From NCBI GenBank assembly GCA_963978895.1, contig OZ022239.1, forward strand, positions 14,301,566 through 14,365,565: 64,000 nucleotides of DNA, given 5' to 3'. The position numbers and the translations under genes are program-made. Positions 45,315 to 57,724 of the stretch are shown one piece after another; the first letter of the stretch is position 1; each line of letters begins with the position of its first letter. The notes under the pieces were generated by a model. The model made no database searches. It was not told the origin of the DNA and saw only the letters and a program-made list of their open reading frames with translations. Source of the DNA: Erpobdella octoculata (taxonomy: Eukaryota; Annelida; Clitellata; Hirudinida; Erpobdellidae).

Positions 45315-45499
45315 TTTAAATTTCTCTTGCTTATCTGTACTTGAATATATCTCGTTAGACTCGCTGATTTGTCAATAACCTCGATCGATTATGTCTTGTT
45401 ATTAGACTCGCTTGTTTGAGTGAACTCGCTCTCGCCTGCTCACCAAGACAACTCATTTTCTTATTGAAGACCACAAAAAGGAAAAAGACCAATACCAAT

Positions 45500-45516
45500 T
45501 ATATATATATATACAC

Positions 45517-45547
<31 letters not shown>

Positions 45548-45750
45548 CATATATACATATACATATACATACATCCATCCATGTATATATACACTCAAAC
45601 ACACATATACATATATATACATTAATGATACAAAAATTATACGCACACACAATGTCACAGGAGCACAAATATACATATATACATACATATACATATATAT
45701 ATATACATATATATACACACATATACACACATATACACACAGATACATTC
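45500..45750. repeat. (TA)n/(CATA)n compound microsatellite
   Basis: Mixed ATAC, ACAC and TATA units with a short unique stretch near 45620-45668. Open frames through it are artefacts. Confidence 0.9.
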
Positions 45751-46129
45751 ATACATAAATGACTATTGTTTCAACACAACCAAAATATGCACACATAATA
45801 AAATAAAATAAACAACTATTATGAAAATACGTAAGATGAATCATCTTCATCTTACATGCTGGTTAGTTCGCCCCCCAGAACATGACATCTAGTTGCGGGG
45901 CTGTCCAGGGGCTTCTTTTCTCTCCAGGCAGCCGTGCTCAATTTTTCCCTAAAAAACCGACCTTCTTCTCCAAAAACCACAAGCTAGATGCCCTCAATTT
46001 TTTTTTTACATTTAAAAAAGCGTTCTATCCCGTTTGAAAAATAGCAGACGATTAGTTTGAGTAAAAGGCGCCCCATGTTTTAAGTTTAAAAAAAATTAGG
46101 ACTTGTTCGTTAAACGAATGTCCACTTTC

Positions 46130-46200
46130 CGATTTGGATACACGTGCGGGAGGCAGATAACACTGTGTGATCCCATATGCTGTGGTATTTCAATAAATTT
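46130..46200 (+). repeat. SINE-tail fragment
   Basis: TTGGATACACGTGCGGGAGG and GTGATCCCATATGCTG match the tail unit of the SINE at 26188-26560. Confidence 0.5.
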
Positions 46201-46680
46201 ACATACATTTACAAGACATTTCTCACACAGCCCAGAGAAAAATTATTTTCTTCTTTTTAGTTCACAAAAACGTGGTATTTAAAATGTTTTTTTTAAATAT
46301 TTTTACAAACTTTTATTTAGGTTACAACATAGATATATATGGGTTACAATCATTGCCGGATTAACCATATGCCATGGCGGGGGGCCCGCACGGGGGGCTC
46401 CCCGTTGTGACTTGGAAAAAAATTAGGTTAGCATATATTATATATACGTCTTATAGTCATTAAAGAACACCTTTTTAACCGATCTGAGTACCGTTGCCGC
46501 GATATACCAAGTACCGCAGTATTTCTTTACGGTACTCTAGGTACATATAGACACCATGGTAGAAATTTGCAGTACCGCCTAGCACTACTCTCAGTGCGCC
46601 ATGTGCATAATAAATATTCTTTAACAACGAACGATTTCGTCACCGAGGAACAAGTTTTGTTTTGCAAGTTCGTTCAGTGA

Positions 46681-47056
46681 TCTTGTCTGTGTGTTTGTCC
46701 TCTATGCGTTGCTACACCATTCATCCGATCGTAATGAAATTTTCACACAACCTTAAAGGTCATTAGAGGAAGATTTCGGTAAAAAATTGAGATCAGTCAA
46801 ATTATGAGCAACGGAAAAGAGAGCGAAAGCGCAAGCGGGAAATGGAATGCAACCAGGAACGGGAAAGCAAGTGGGAGCAGGAAAGCGACCGGGAACGGGA
46901 ACGGGAGAGCAAGTGGGAGCAGGAAAGCAAACGGAAACGGGAGAGCAAGCGCGAGCGGGAAAGCGACCGGGAACGGGAGAGCAAGCGGGAAAGCGACCGG
47001 GAACGGGAGAGCAAGCGGGAAAGCGACCGGGAATGGGAGAGCAAGCGGGAACGCAA
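46681..47056 (+). mobile_element. Helitron-like element, right end lost
   Basis: TCTTGTCTGTGTGTTTGTCC after A 46680, then ATTCATCCGATCGTAATGAA (46719), then GGGAGAGCAAGCGGGAAAGC minisatellite units to about 47056. There is no hairpin or CTAG; the array ends directly against hAT-derived sequence. Confidence 0.68.
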
Positions 47057-47069
47057 CGTTGCAATTGCA

Positions 47070-47494
47070 CTGCGCAAATAATTACATGTGCCTCATGGTT
47101 TCAAATTGCTCTGGAGAAAGATCATTCAGTAAAATGGCCCTAATAAAGAACAAGCTGCGCAGCACCATGACAACTCCGCCTTGCTTTTGCAAGCCAGTCC
47201 CAAGCCTAGAGAAAGGAGGAGGGAAAAGTTAAAAGGATCAAATTATGATCCACGTCAGGAAATACTTAGGTGCTTCCAACATACAGCCGTTTCAGTCTTA
47301 AAACACCTTGCGTAAAGGTGTTTAATAATTTAAATTTTTTTAATAATTTATAAACTATTAAAAAAACAGCACCATGACAGACAGACGCCTACTGCGTTAA
47401 AGCTTCTCAGCGTGGAAAGTGATGTTTTGGACACCGTATCATTCATGGACATTGTCGAACAATTTGCTACTGAGAAAAGTCGAAAACGTTTTTA
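47070..47494 (+). pseudogene. hAT transposase C-terminus (ZMYM1-like), split by an insertion
   Basis: The plus strand has SNCSGERSFSKMALIKNKLR around 47095-47160, the core of the hAT dimerisation region. The matching C-terminal tail (LKLLSVESDVLDTVSFMDIV, then EQFATEKSRKRF and a stop at 47494) resumes at about 47380. The 194 bp in between (47173-47366) is flanked by an exact 13-bp direct repeat CAGCACCATGACA (47160-47172, 47367-47379) and ends in an A-rich run, so it looks like a retroposed insert. Confidence 0.72.
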
Positions 47495-47837
47495 GCTTGT
47501 TTGTCCTTGCCATTTATGATTTATGTCCGTCCTATGTAACTTCAACTTGTTTTGACTAATAAATAACTTCAGTTACTAAATGTATTAGACTGTCAGTAGA
47601 TAAAGATTAAACCAGTTAAATAAATGTGTCGCTTATCTCAACTATTGTTATGACTTTAGTTGTTGGATACTTAAATGGCATTACTGCAATTTGCTCTCCG
47701 TTGAGTCAGCTTTCAGTTTTTATCCAAGTACAAAAACAAGTGAAAAAACCACTTGAATTGTATTAACAGAATCACATTAAAAATTTAACATAGAATAGAA
47801 CACATGCAAACATATGAAAAATTGATCATCTAGATTT

Positions 47838-50800
47838 TCAAACAGAAACATGAAGTGAATCCATCAACACATTTGAGCCTGATGACAGTGACTGATAAGG
47901 TTGTTGTCCTCCAACAAATACATTGATAGTGCCTAATAAATAAAACAATGAAAAGATATTTCATAGCAGCAATCTATATTCAACCCTAATAATTTTTAAC
48001 CCACCAGCTTGTAATCGGAATCCTACAGAATCATCCCAAATTTTGAGCTGACTACCATGGAATGTTAATGTTACATCAAGAGGTCTCTCGGAAACCGGAA
48101 CCACCTTTCTTGAAACAGCAACAAGCTGAAGTTGTGGCATTACAATAGATTTTGGAAGGTCCTCCCAACTAATGTAGACCTGAACAACCTACAAGACATG
48201 ACAAACATAAAATGAGGTATTTTCTAAACTAAGAGAAAGAATATATATAGCAAAAATATCGCTTAAATATTATCAAAGCTCTATTCATGAATCTCTTAAA
48301 AATTACAATGAACATTTTAACTCTATTAAAAAACTATATAACAGAATAGAACTAACTTCTTCAGAATCAATTGATCCCATGTTTTGAACTCGTAAATTTA
48401 CATTGATGACATCATATTCAGATTTAATAATATATTTACTGAGACTCAGTCCTGAATAGAAGAATTTCGTGTAAGAAAGACCATAGCCAAATGGATAAAG
48501 TGGAGTATGTTTGGAGTATCTATAAGTTCTTCCCTCCAATGAATAATTTTCCATTGGTGGGATCTGTAAAATAGAAATAATGTGACATAACAATAGGTTA
48601 TTCAAAATTAATAATAATAACAATATGACTCTGCCAAATATAACACAAGTTTACACTAACTTGATCTAGAGAGGTAGGCCATGTATAAGGCAATCTACCA
48701 GAAGGACTGACTACAGTTCCATCATTGTCATTGATAAACAGAACTTTTCTTAGTGCACTGCCAGTTGACTGGGCAGGATAAAAACATTGAATAATTGCTC
48801 CAACATTGTCAGACATATTTGCCATTCTTAAATCCACAGGACATCCAGTAAATAACAGCAAGACAATTGGCTGTTTTGCTATCGTCAAAATATTTATTGA
48901 AAATTTATGAAGCCTATAATAGACATTTATGTTTTTTAAATTTTGTTAATCTATTAAACTAAAAACAAGACCATATTTAATGACATCTTGAAGAAGCTGA
49001 TTCTGATGTCCAGAAAGATCCATAGATGGTCGATCTTTGGATTCACCTTCAATTGATTGACCTAAAACAACATTTCACTGCACACATTTTTGACAAATTA
49101 AAATATAACTCAATAAAACTCACCCGTTCCAAGACAAACAATGATCACATCAGAGCTAAGAGTTGCATTTATAACAGAAGTAGCATCATACTTTTCACAT
49201 TTGTTTGATTCACAGCCCGAAACAAGAATAGTTGATTTGGCTGCATCTTTGAGCCCTTGATAAGGGGTTGAAGAAAATTTAGGATCAATAATTGGTGCAT
49301 AACCTCCAAATAACTGCCTTAAATTATCTGACATGGGTCCTATGATCTGAAATTCACAAAATTTTAAAAAGAAATTAACAAACTTAATACTAAAAATTAA
49401 TCTAGAAAATTTTTAGTTATTATAATTATTTTAATATTAAAAAAAATTTAAATTAATTTCTAACTGCAAGTTTTTCAATGGTTCCCTCTGTGAATGGAAG
49501 AGTTTTCTTAATGTTCTTCAGCATGACAAATGTCTTTGTTGCCACATCTATCGCAAGTTTTCTGTGGTAAGGACTTTGAACAACATACGAGGCTTTTATC
49601 GTTGAGTATGGATTCAAATTAGGTGGATCAAACAAACCTTTATGTCAAATAGGAAAAATATAAGCAAAGTTTGACTAAAAATAAATTCAATCTTTAAGAT
49701 GCTAATTAAAGTTATTTTACCTAACTTCATTCTAGCATAGAAGAGAGTGCGAGTTCGGTTGTATATTGTTGCAAAAGATACCAAATCTTTTTCTACTGCT
49801 TCTTCCAAAAGGTTATATGTCAAAGGAGTATCACCATGAAGTTCAAGGTCGACTCCTGCATTGGCTGCAAGAGCTGCGGCTTGCAGATAATCTGGAGCAT
49901 ATTTGTGCCCAGTCACAATGTTTTCTAGGGCATCCATGTCACTGATAATAAACCCTTTGAAGTTATATTCTCCTCTTACCAAATCTGTCAATAAAGTCTT
50001 GTGGGCACATGCTGGGATTCCATTGATGCTTCAAATAGTATTTATTAATTTATTAAAAATTAAAAAATTTCATTATGGCATGTTCAGTATTGTTCAGCTA
50101 TTAATTTGCTCGCTTTAAAACTGTATAACTATATCTTCAATAATTTCTATTTAATAATGTGAATGCATTCTATCATATATTCATTCCTATAAAGCATTAT
50201 AAAAATGTAATCAATTAAGAATAAGAATAGCAAGTTAAACCTGTTATAACTGCACATTAGATTGAGGGCTCCAGCATCAATGCATGCTTTAAAATGAGGC
50301 AAGTAGGACAATCTCAAATCTCTAGTACTGACCTTTATTAAAAGTGAAATACAATTTCAATAAAGAAAATAATATAATTACACCATTAGTTCACAAATGG
50401 ATCTGGAAAAATACCTGCCCTTATCAATGAAAAATTGCTTTATTAAAATATTGGTTTTGTCAGACTGTTTTGGTATTTGTCATTGCTTTGCGCCTTGATA
50501 AAAAATTTGTTTCAATTAATTTAAATAATAATAATTTAAATAGCTGCCTGCCTTCAATCTATTATATCCTGGAGTTCTTCTATGTGTCTTAAACTTAATC
50601 CTGACAAGTTTGAACTAATCTATTTCAACAAGTCCTCTAAATCCCTAAATCCTCTTCCTTTGGTTTTGCCACCACCATCCTCTCTTTCCATTTCTCCTTC
50701 TCCCTTGATTCGTAGCTTAGGTTTTCTCTTTGACTCTAACTTGTCGCTAACCCCCCAAATTACTTCTGTTACTAAATCCTGCTACTTTCATCTTCGCCGT

Positions 50801-53800
50801 ATTAAGCAGCTTCGTCCACTTCTGGATGATCCTTCGCTGCAACTTCTAGTCTCTTCTCTTGTCCTGTCTCGAATTGACTACTGCAATTCTCTATACTATG
50901 GTCTTCCTGACACTACCCTCTATCCTCTCTCTAAAGCCTTCAACTCGGCTGCTCGCTTAGTTTCTCGCACCTCCTACTCCTCTCACATCTCTCCATCTCT
51001 TGTTCTTCTCCATTGGCTTCCTCTCAGATATAGGGTGATTTTTAAAATCTGTTTAATAATGTACAAAATAAAAAATTGTCTTTCTCCTCTCTACTTAACT
51101 AATTTAATACATATCCCTCCTAAGTCTGGTCTTCGTTCTTCTTCTCGTAATCACTCTCGCATCTTCACTATTAAGCATTCTTTTGCTAAACGCTCTTTCT
51201 CCTACTCTGGTCCCTATCTCGGAAACTCTCTTCCTTCTTCTCTTACTAACTCTACTTCTCTCACAGTTTTCCGTCGTGGACTTAAAACATATCTGTTTAT
51301 TAAGTTCACGACCGAGCGCTATTGAACACTGCGGAAATAGCGCTATATAAATAATTGATTGAATTACGGCAGAGCTACAGAAAGTCTATAAAAATAATTA
51401 GTTAAGTATTTAATGCTCTTGGAACTAAACCTGCAGTTTGTAAACTAAAAAATCTGAAAATAAATGTGCTAGGCAATGTTTTAGCAACTAAGAAGCTTAA
51501 ATTGTGTGAGTATTTTCTAGAAAGAACAACACATTATGACAGGCGAAAATTACAGTTCATATCAGTGTAACAATTCAAAGGCGGTGATTGGGGGGGCGAT
51601 GGCCCCCAAGATTTTTTCCACCAAATAGAAAAAATATCATCATTAGCTCACTCACAATTGAGTATTTAGATTAGTTGATAAACGTAGTATTTTTCATACA
51701 TTTTGAATTATATCTACTTAGCTATATCATATATCTCCACTAATATTTTTCAATCTTTTAGATACCCTTTGTTACTTTCATAATTTAAACGTTTTTTTTG
51801 TCTGTGTTCAATAAATAAAAGATAATATTTTTGTATACTGTTTTTTTTATTAATATGATGTTACTTACTGAATCAACTCCACTGGTTACCAGTGGATAAA
51901 AGAATTAAATTTAAAATTGCTACAATAACATTCAAAGCTGCTTCAACCTCCACTCCCAGATATCTCTCTACCTTGCTACACCCATACACTCCCTCCCGTC
52001 AGCTCCGCTCTTCAACTCAATTTCTTCTTCCACCCCAATTTTCAAACACTAAGTTTGGTGCACGAGCTTTCCGTGCTGCAGCTCCTCTGGTTTGGAACTC
52101 ACTTCCTTCCCATATCAAATCTGCTTCATCTATTTCCCTCTTTAAACGTACTTTAAAAACTCATCTTTTCCAGTTAAATTAGTCAGTTCATCTCACGTTC
52201 ACCCGCCTCAGATTCGTTTACGACATTGGCGTTAAATAAATTTGATTTGATTGATTTGATTTACATGAAAATACAACATACTAGTGTATATTTACATGGT
52301 CATTTGAGTTTGAAAATTCTCTAAATTAAATTTAAAAAAGCTTTGCCCCCCCCAAGATTTTCTGTAACAATTCCAATTAGTTTATGCACCAAACAAATTA
52401 GGTTAAAAAATTAAATTTGATACAATTCAGTTATAATCAAAAAGTTTAGCAAAAGATGTTTTATTCTAACCATAACATATTGTATATTAATCATTAACAG
52501 ATCCAAGAAAATTTTTAATAATTTTTAATAACTTTATATGTAATAAAGCCAACCAGGTTTGTGAAAATGTGGCACAACCAAACTTTTAAACATTGTTAGA
52601 GAGAAAGTTGATTAATTTTTTGCAAATATTTTAAAAATAAGAGACAAAAATTTATAAGCCCTTGTCTTGGGCCTTTAATAAAAGACAAAAATAGGAGTGT
52701 CTGGTTAAAACCTTAGGCCCTGACATTATTCAGCTAATTACAAAATTATCCAAAATCTATTATATAAAAACACCACAAATAAACCATTGACCAATCCAGA
52801 TCCACTGCTGAATTAGCTTTATAACACATATATGAACATTCATGTTTTGTAAATGGTTTACCTTAGCATCAAATGTCATTCTAGAACTGGGAATGTTTTC
52901 AGGACCAGAATGGACTGCAAAATGCTTGCAACCTGATATTGCTTTAACGTATTTTGGATGATTTCCCTGAAGTCCTTTAACATAGCTTGCTGCAAAAATT
53001 CCTGTTAGAAATGGGTCTTCACCATACGTCTCTTGTGACCTACCCCATAAGGGATGTCGAACAAGATTAATGACAGGTGCAAAGCAGTTCAATCCTTGAC
53101 AATTAAAAATATGTTTAGTTGCAATACAAATATTTTCACTATTTATATAATTTCAGTAAGCTTTTAAACAGCACTAAAAAAAACAACCAAAATTTTGACA
53201 ACAAAATTCTTTGTGAGATCATATTACCATTTCCAAAATACATATAACTTGTTATAGATAAATTAACCTGGCCATATATATTTTCTAATTACCAGATAAA
53301 TCCAGACTCATAGCCAGAGAAGCAGACCCTCTTGAAAGCATGTTTGTTCATAAATGTCCTCTCATGCACAAAATTGAAAAGTTTTGAAACTGAAGGACTA
53401 GGACCAATTGGAAAGGAGGTGGTTAGGCTACTTAGCAACAGTAACTGATATCCTTAAATTTTATTATTTGACTGAGCCACCACAGAATTGAAGTTAGTCC
53501 ACCATCTCTCAGGAGAACTGAGTGCAATGACCTGAAGATATCTCTTAAAAGCATTCACAAACCATGCTTCATTTCGCATCCAAACTTAAGCCAGTCAATT
53601 TTTTATTACATTTGAGAGCTTTACTGCCTTTAAATAGAATTTGCATAATACAAATATCCTTTATTACCTTAATTATAAGTTGTTTTACGAACATATCTAA
53701 GGCAAAACAAAAAAAATTGGAAAACTAAGCTCAGTGTGATATGACACTTTATAGAAAGTAAACAATATTTGCTCAAGTTATTTATTACTGATAAAATGAT

Positions 53801-56205
53801 TCCTTCATATTATACAGAAAACCCTTTCTTTTAAAAAATCTATTCTAACTTTTGTTTTTTCTACAGGCTTTGAATCAAATGTTGACATAATTGTGTCCTT
53901 CAAGCAGTGTTGGGTAAAATACTGTTCAAATGTAATTTAAATACAAATACTTTGTCAAAAAAGTATTTCAAGTACAAAATACAAATAGTTTTTTGAAAAT
54001 ATTTTAAATATAAAATACAAAATCCGTTAAAGTATTTTACTGTAAAATACATCATCATCATCAACACGCATCTCAAACACTTTTTAACAAAAACAAGTCA
54101 ACAGGGTAAATCTTTTATTGCAATAAAATAAACAGATTCAACTTTTAACCCATATAACCCGACAATCCTTTATAAGGGATCTATGTTAAACTAATTGCAA
54201 ATTCTTAATTTTTCAATATAATATCAATGCTGCAGTAAAAATCAGTTAAGTGATATCTATAGAAAACGATAGTATATTTTGTTTTATTTATAATTTTCAT
54301 GTTGGTTAAAATATAGATACGTTTTGAAGTTCACTTGTTTTTTTATGGAAACCGGAAACTGGTTAGCTCATAAAGTTTTGTAGAAAAAGTGCACTAGAAC
54401 CCTAATAATGTTTTTTTTGTGTTGTTATGTTGATGCAGAATATCTTTTAAAAATGTAAATATAGAAAAGAGTAAAAAATGTTCTGCTGTGTGCCGACAAT
54501 CCTTTACAGAGGATCAATCTTCATAAGAGATAAAAAATACTAAATGTTAAAATATTTATAAAAAAATTCAACTTATCAATAAGACCAATATGAAGAACAG
54601 CTCATATTAATATAACATGCGAATTCAAACTTCGGCATATATGGGTTAAAATGAGAATTTGCTTTTAAAATTAGTAAATGTTCAAAAGTTTCATCAGTCA
54701 AACTACTGTTGCAGATATTAATCCTGAATATGTTTTATTCGAAGTACATTTCATGCACTAGGCCACAACTTTATCTCCATCTTGGCTAACAATTTTAAAG
54801 AATTCGCCATCTAACATGGCCGGCATTCGACCACCACTGCTTGAATTATCTGCCATCTTAGTATTAATAAAACTTTAATTCTAACGATAACAAGCTACTT
54901 TAAAATTAAATTATTTAAAATAAAAATCCTAAATAAATCCCCTACAAGTATTTCAAATGAAAGCACAAAACAGCTAAAGTATTTCAAATATATATTTCAA
55001 ATACAATGTATTTGAAATATTACCCAACACTGCCTTCAAGGCTTTTAATGTATTTGACCAACTTAATTTGTTCACCTTTAAGAAAAACATTATCCCTGCA
55101 TAACTTACTTTAGTTAATTGTATTTGACTTTATATTTACAGTAAAAACTTCTGTGACAGCTCTCATTGCAAGTAGACACTATAAAACTTCACATTGCAAT
55201 AGGCAAAAATATGCTGTAGTTACGTTTTTCACTTTCAAAACCAAGGCTGCAATTGTGAATGGTTGCTTCACAAAGTATTTTGCTGCCTTGCTTGTAAGGC
55301 TTGCCCACTATGGACACGAATCCTGGCTACAAGTCTAGAAAAATCAATAACAATAAGCAAAGAACCTGTCATATCTCCATAATCTCCTTTAGCAGAAGCA
55401 TTATTGAATATTCCTCTGACCTCAGTAGAAATTGCTGAAGCGACATCATATATAATCTCAGGGCTGCAAAATAAGCATTCAAATTTAATTTGTAAGCATT
55501 TGTAAATAAATAAATGATAACCCTTCAATTCTATTTAATTGACATCTTGAAAAACATTACATCTATGACAATCCTCTAATAGTCAGTCCAGTTATTTTTT
55601 ATCTTAAAGTGTAAATCGACTGAATATTCAGCAACAACTAATTAGCATATGCTCTTGTCTCCCTTAAAGAGAAGGGTTAAATTAGTTTAGAAAAGGTTCA
55701 TAACATGACTTCTGTTTGCAATTTGAAAATATTTAGCATTTATCAGTAATGCCATTACTATAAAATAGTATAAAAATCCACCGAACACCGCTATACTAGA
55801 AGATTACCATATAAAATACCTAAAGGTGGCTGATAGTCCAATTGGCATAGGAAAAGAAGTTGAATTCATATCCATCACCCCTCTTAAGCACTCTGTGTCA
55901 AAATTGTATGGTGGAATGCCCAATCTTTCAATAGCAGGAGCTGGTACTTCAGGATATCCTCCACCATTGACCATTTGATTTACCATTTCTTTAAGTGTTA
56001 AACGCTTTAGCAGGTCATCCAGCCTCTCATCGAGTGGTAATGAATGATTCCAGAAAGGAAAGTCCATTACTGTGATCTTCGACTTATTAGACTTATCTCC
56101 ACTACTAAAACTAAACTTGTTCAGGTGACCAAAAGTTAGTGTTAAATAATATTGAAATATAACTATAAGAGATAAATAAGAAAAGGAATACATTTTTAAA
56201 ATCAT
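47838..56205 (-). CDS. Secreted glycoside hydrolase family 3 enzyme, beta-xylosidase-like (12 coding exons)
   Basis: Exons: 56205-55820, 55463-55366, 53094-52862, 50332-50241, 50028-49721, 49637-49465, 49346-49124, 49061-48972, 48878-48661, 48563-48357, 48188-48005, 47932-47838. Phases agree and give 768 residues, normal for plant-type GH3 beta-xylosidases. A hydrophobic N-terminus (about residues 6-26) is a likely signal peptide. The N-domain begins LPLDERLDDLLKRLTLKEMV; later come NLVRHPLWGRSQETYGEDP, KHFAVHSGPE and MCSYNSINGIPAC. The likely nucleophile is Asp300 in GFIISDMDALEN. The C-domain has TGCPVDLR, PYTWP and PFGYGLSYTKF, and a fibronectin III-like end. GH3 enzymes hydrolyse terminal beta-linked xylose, arabinose or glucose. 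Substrate is inferred only; a role in digestion is plausible. Frames and splice sites are intact, so it is probably functional. Confidence 0.9.
50560..51345 (+). mobile_element. CR1/L2-like LINE 3' fragment in a GH3 intron
   Basis: One open frame (50582-51322) carries the region after the reverse transcriptase: LKLNPDKFELIYF, LGFLFDSNLSLTPQI, LSRIDYCNSLYYGLP, AARLV, LHWLPLRYRVIFK and RRGLKTYLF. It is followed by GCGCTATATAAATAATTGAT, a tail typical of the group. The 5' part is truncated. Opposite in strand to the host gene. Confidence 0.82.
51576..52364 (+). mobile_element. hAT-type element 4, copy A (CAAAGGCGGTGATTGG termini)
   Basis: Starts CAAAGGCGGTGATTGGGGGG and ends CCCCAAGATTTTCTG, flanked by an exact 8-bp duplication TAACAATT (51568-51575, 52365-52372). 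Similar to copy B at 59805-62694 (shared GATTAGTTGATAAACGTAGT and GAGTTTGAAAATTCTCT). It contains a LINE piece at 51870-52260. No coding capacity; in GH3 intron 3. Confidence 0.82.
51870..52260 (+). mobile_element. CR1/L2-like LINE 3' end inserted in hAT copy A
   Basis: Encodes RIKFKIATITFKAA, RAFRAAAPLVWNSLP and FKRTLKTHLF, then GTTAAATAAATTTGATTTGA and a TTGAT-type tail. Copy B of the host hAT lacks this segment, which places the junctions near 51868 and 52262. Confidence 0.8.
53905..55032. mobile_element. hAT-type element 5 (CAGTGTTGGGTAAAATAC termini)
   Basis: Starts CAGTGTTGGGTAAAATACTG and ends ATTACCCAACACTG, flanked by an exact 8-bp duplication CCTTCAAG (53897-53904, 55033-55040). 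Subterminal TATTTCAAATACA-like repeats at both ends. Non-coding. Contains a piggyBac-type MITE at 54149-54645. Lies in GH3 intron 2. Confidence 0.88.
54149..54645. mobile_element. piggyBac-type MITE inside hAT element 5
   Basis: Starts CCCATATAACCCGACAATCC and ends GGCATATATGGG between two TTAA sites (54145-54148, 54646-54649). The CCCATATA/TATATGGG ends plus TTAA fit piggyBac-like elements. An internal CCGACAATCCTTTA motif occurs twice. 497 bp, non-coding. Confidence 0.72.
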
Positions 56206-56429
56206 TACTACCCGTACTATACAGTTTCAATTAAACTATTAAACTAACTAAACGGCGTGCAACACGCACGATTTAAATATAATAAACAGTGCACACTCCA
56301 GTCCCTTTTAAGCGAATACCGAGTAGTGAGTAAGAGGATAAGAGCTGACGAGCAAAGCTAATTTTATGTTAAAATTTGTCATATGATTTAAACCAAAAAG
56401 GTCAAACTGAAACTTATTCGAACTAGCAC

Positions 56430-57490
56430 ACGGTTAATTGCCTTTCTTTACCGGGGCAGGGGTACCGGCGGTACCGGAGTACCTACGTTTTGCCCTTTTG
56501 TGGTTCAAACTCAATTAATATCGGAGACTGCATGATCTCACTCCTTGAATGCTGTTCGTGATTGGGGTGTTCCTTGATTCGCGTTTTACAATAACTGATA
56601 ACATCTCCGCTATTGCAAGCAGTAGCGTAGCGAAGGGGGGCAGAAGGGAGAATCGGCCCCCGGGCGCAAGGCTTTAGGGGCGCCAAAGAGCAAAAAACAA
56701 CAATTTCATCAAATTTTAGTCATTTTTGAACATATATAACATGTAAAATGATAAAATTGTATTTTTGCACTATTTCACACAAGTGATTTCCAAAATATTC
56801 TTGAGGAGAGGGTTCACTGAGCCTCGGATATGGCTCGGGCGCCTTCGGTTCTCTTGGTTTGGTCGTCCAATTGGGAAAATATTGGAAGATATGGGCGCAT
56901 TTGTTATACCTTGCCCCAGGCGCCATATACCCTCGCTACGCCACTGATTGCGAGGGCTTGTTGCTTCTATCTACGCCGAATCCGTCAAGTGAAGCGCTGT
57001 TTAAATGAGCATGTAGTGCATTCGTATACTCTTGTTCAGGGTTTTGTCATCTCAAGAGTAGACTACTGCAACTCTGTGCTGGCTGGTCTTCCCTCAGCGT
57101 ACTTGAAACTCCTTACTTCTGTACTCCATGCGGCCGCTCGACTTGTCAAAGGTCTCGGTCCCCGAGACCACATTACCTCAACTTTACGTCAACTTCACTG
57201 GCTATCTATCTATCGATTGCTAGATTAAATTTTAAAACATGCTTCTTAATGTTCAATATATACTCCGGATCTTCTCCCTCCTATTTGGCATATCTCATTT
57301 CGCGATGCTTATCGCTCCCTGCAAGGCGTTGTCTGCATTCTGCTAGCACAAGGATGATTTCGTCTGCATCCGGTCTCGCATTCAATTTGGAAGCAGTTGA
57401 GCTTTTGCCATCTCAGGTACTCAGGTGCGGTTAAATGGAACATCTTGCCCCTACATGTTCGACATCCTATAGACACTAAACAATTTAAAA
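56430..57490 (+). mobile_element. CR1-like LINE fragment split by a hAT MITE
   Basis: Encodes ARACCFYLRRIRQVKRCL, SRVDYCNSVLAGLPSAYL, AARLVKGLGPRDHIT and RQLHWLSIYR (56950-57230), then frameshifted SPSYLAYLISR to about 57430. The sequence just before the hAT at 56620 continues the same reading (NISAIA), so the LINE extends left of the insertion. Several frameshifts. Confidence 0.75.
56620..56946. mobile_element. hAT-type MITE (CAGTAGCGTAGCGAAGGG termini)
   Basis: Ends CAGTAGCGTAGCGAAGGGGG and complement CAGTGGCGTAGCGAGGGTAT. Duplication ATTGCAAG/ATTGCGAG (56612-56619, 56947-56954) differs at one base. 327 bp, non-coding, inside a LINE. Confidence 0.82.
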
Positions 57491-57724
57491 TATAGTCTAA
57501 AGCAGGCCCGTAGCCAGGATTTTAAAACAAAGGGTGCAACACTAATTTGAAAAAGTACAGAACGCTTAATATACAAACTCACGCAGAGCAGAGGCTCTGT
57601 CACAAGAAGATACTAGATGGTCACCGTCACCTAGGGCCCCGGCGACAAGAAGCCACAATACGTTTACAAAAAAGTAACTCAATATCTTAGAAATTTTTTT
57701 TTATGATTTATGAATACACTAGAG

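Larger units (their letters stand above)
39030..45330 (-). mobile_element. Non-LTR retrotransposon of the RNase H-bearing I-like group
   Basis: Minus-strand LINE with ORF1 (45314-43800, disrupted) and ORF2 (42954-39115, disrupted). The 3' end at about 39030-39070 is T-rich on the plus strand, consistent with an A-rich tail. The presence of endonuclease, reverse transcriptase and RNase H in one ORF places it with I-like clades (I, Nimb, Ingi or related) and not typical jockey or CR1; exact clade not determined. Two later insertions lie within: a CR1/L2-like LINE piece (42970-43790) and a TA-flanked MITE (44650-44883). Confidence 0.85.

Noticed and set aside
38164..45915. One 7.7-kb DNA transposon bounded by CAGGGGCAGCCCCGCAACTA
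   Set aside because: Inverted ends are recognisable, but the right outer bases (GTCCAGG) do not complete the terminus and no target duplication was found; kept only as a note with the repeat at 38164.
46363..46620. A further hAT with CATTGCCGGATTAACCAT end
   Set aside because: The left end looks typical, but no matching right end or duplication was found.
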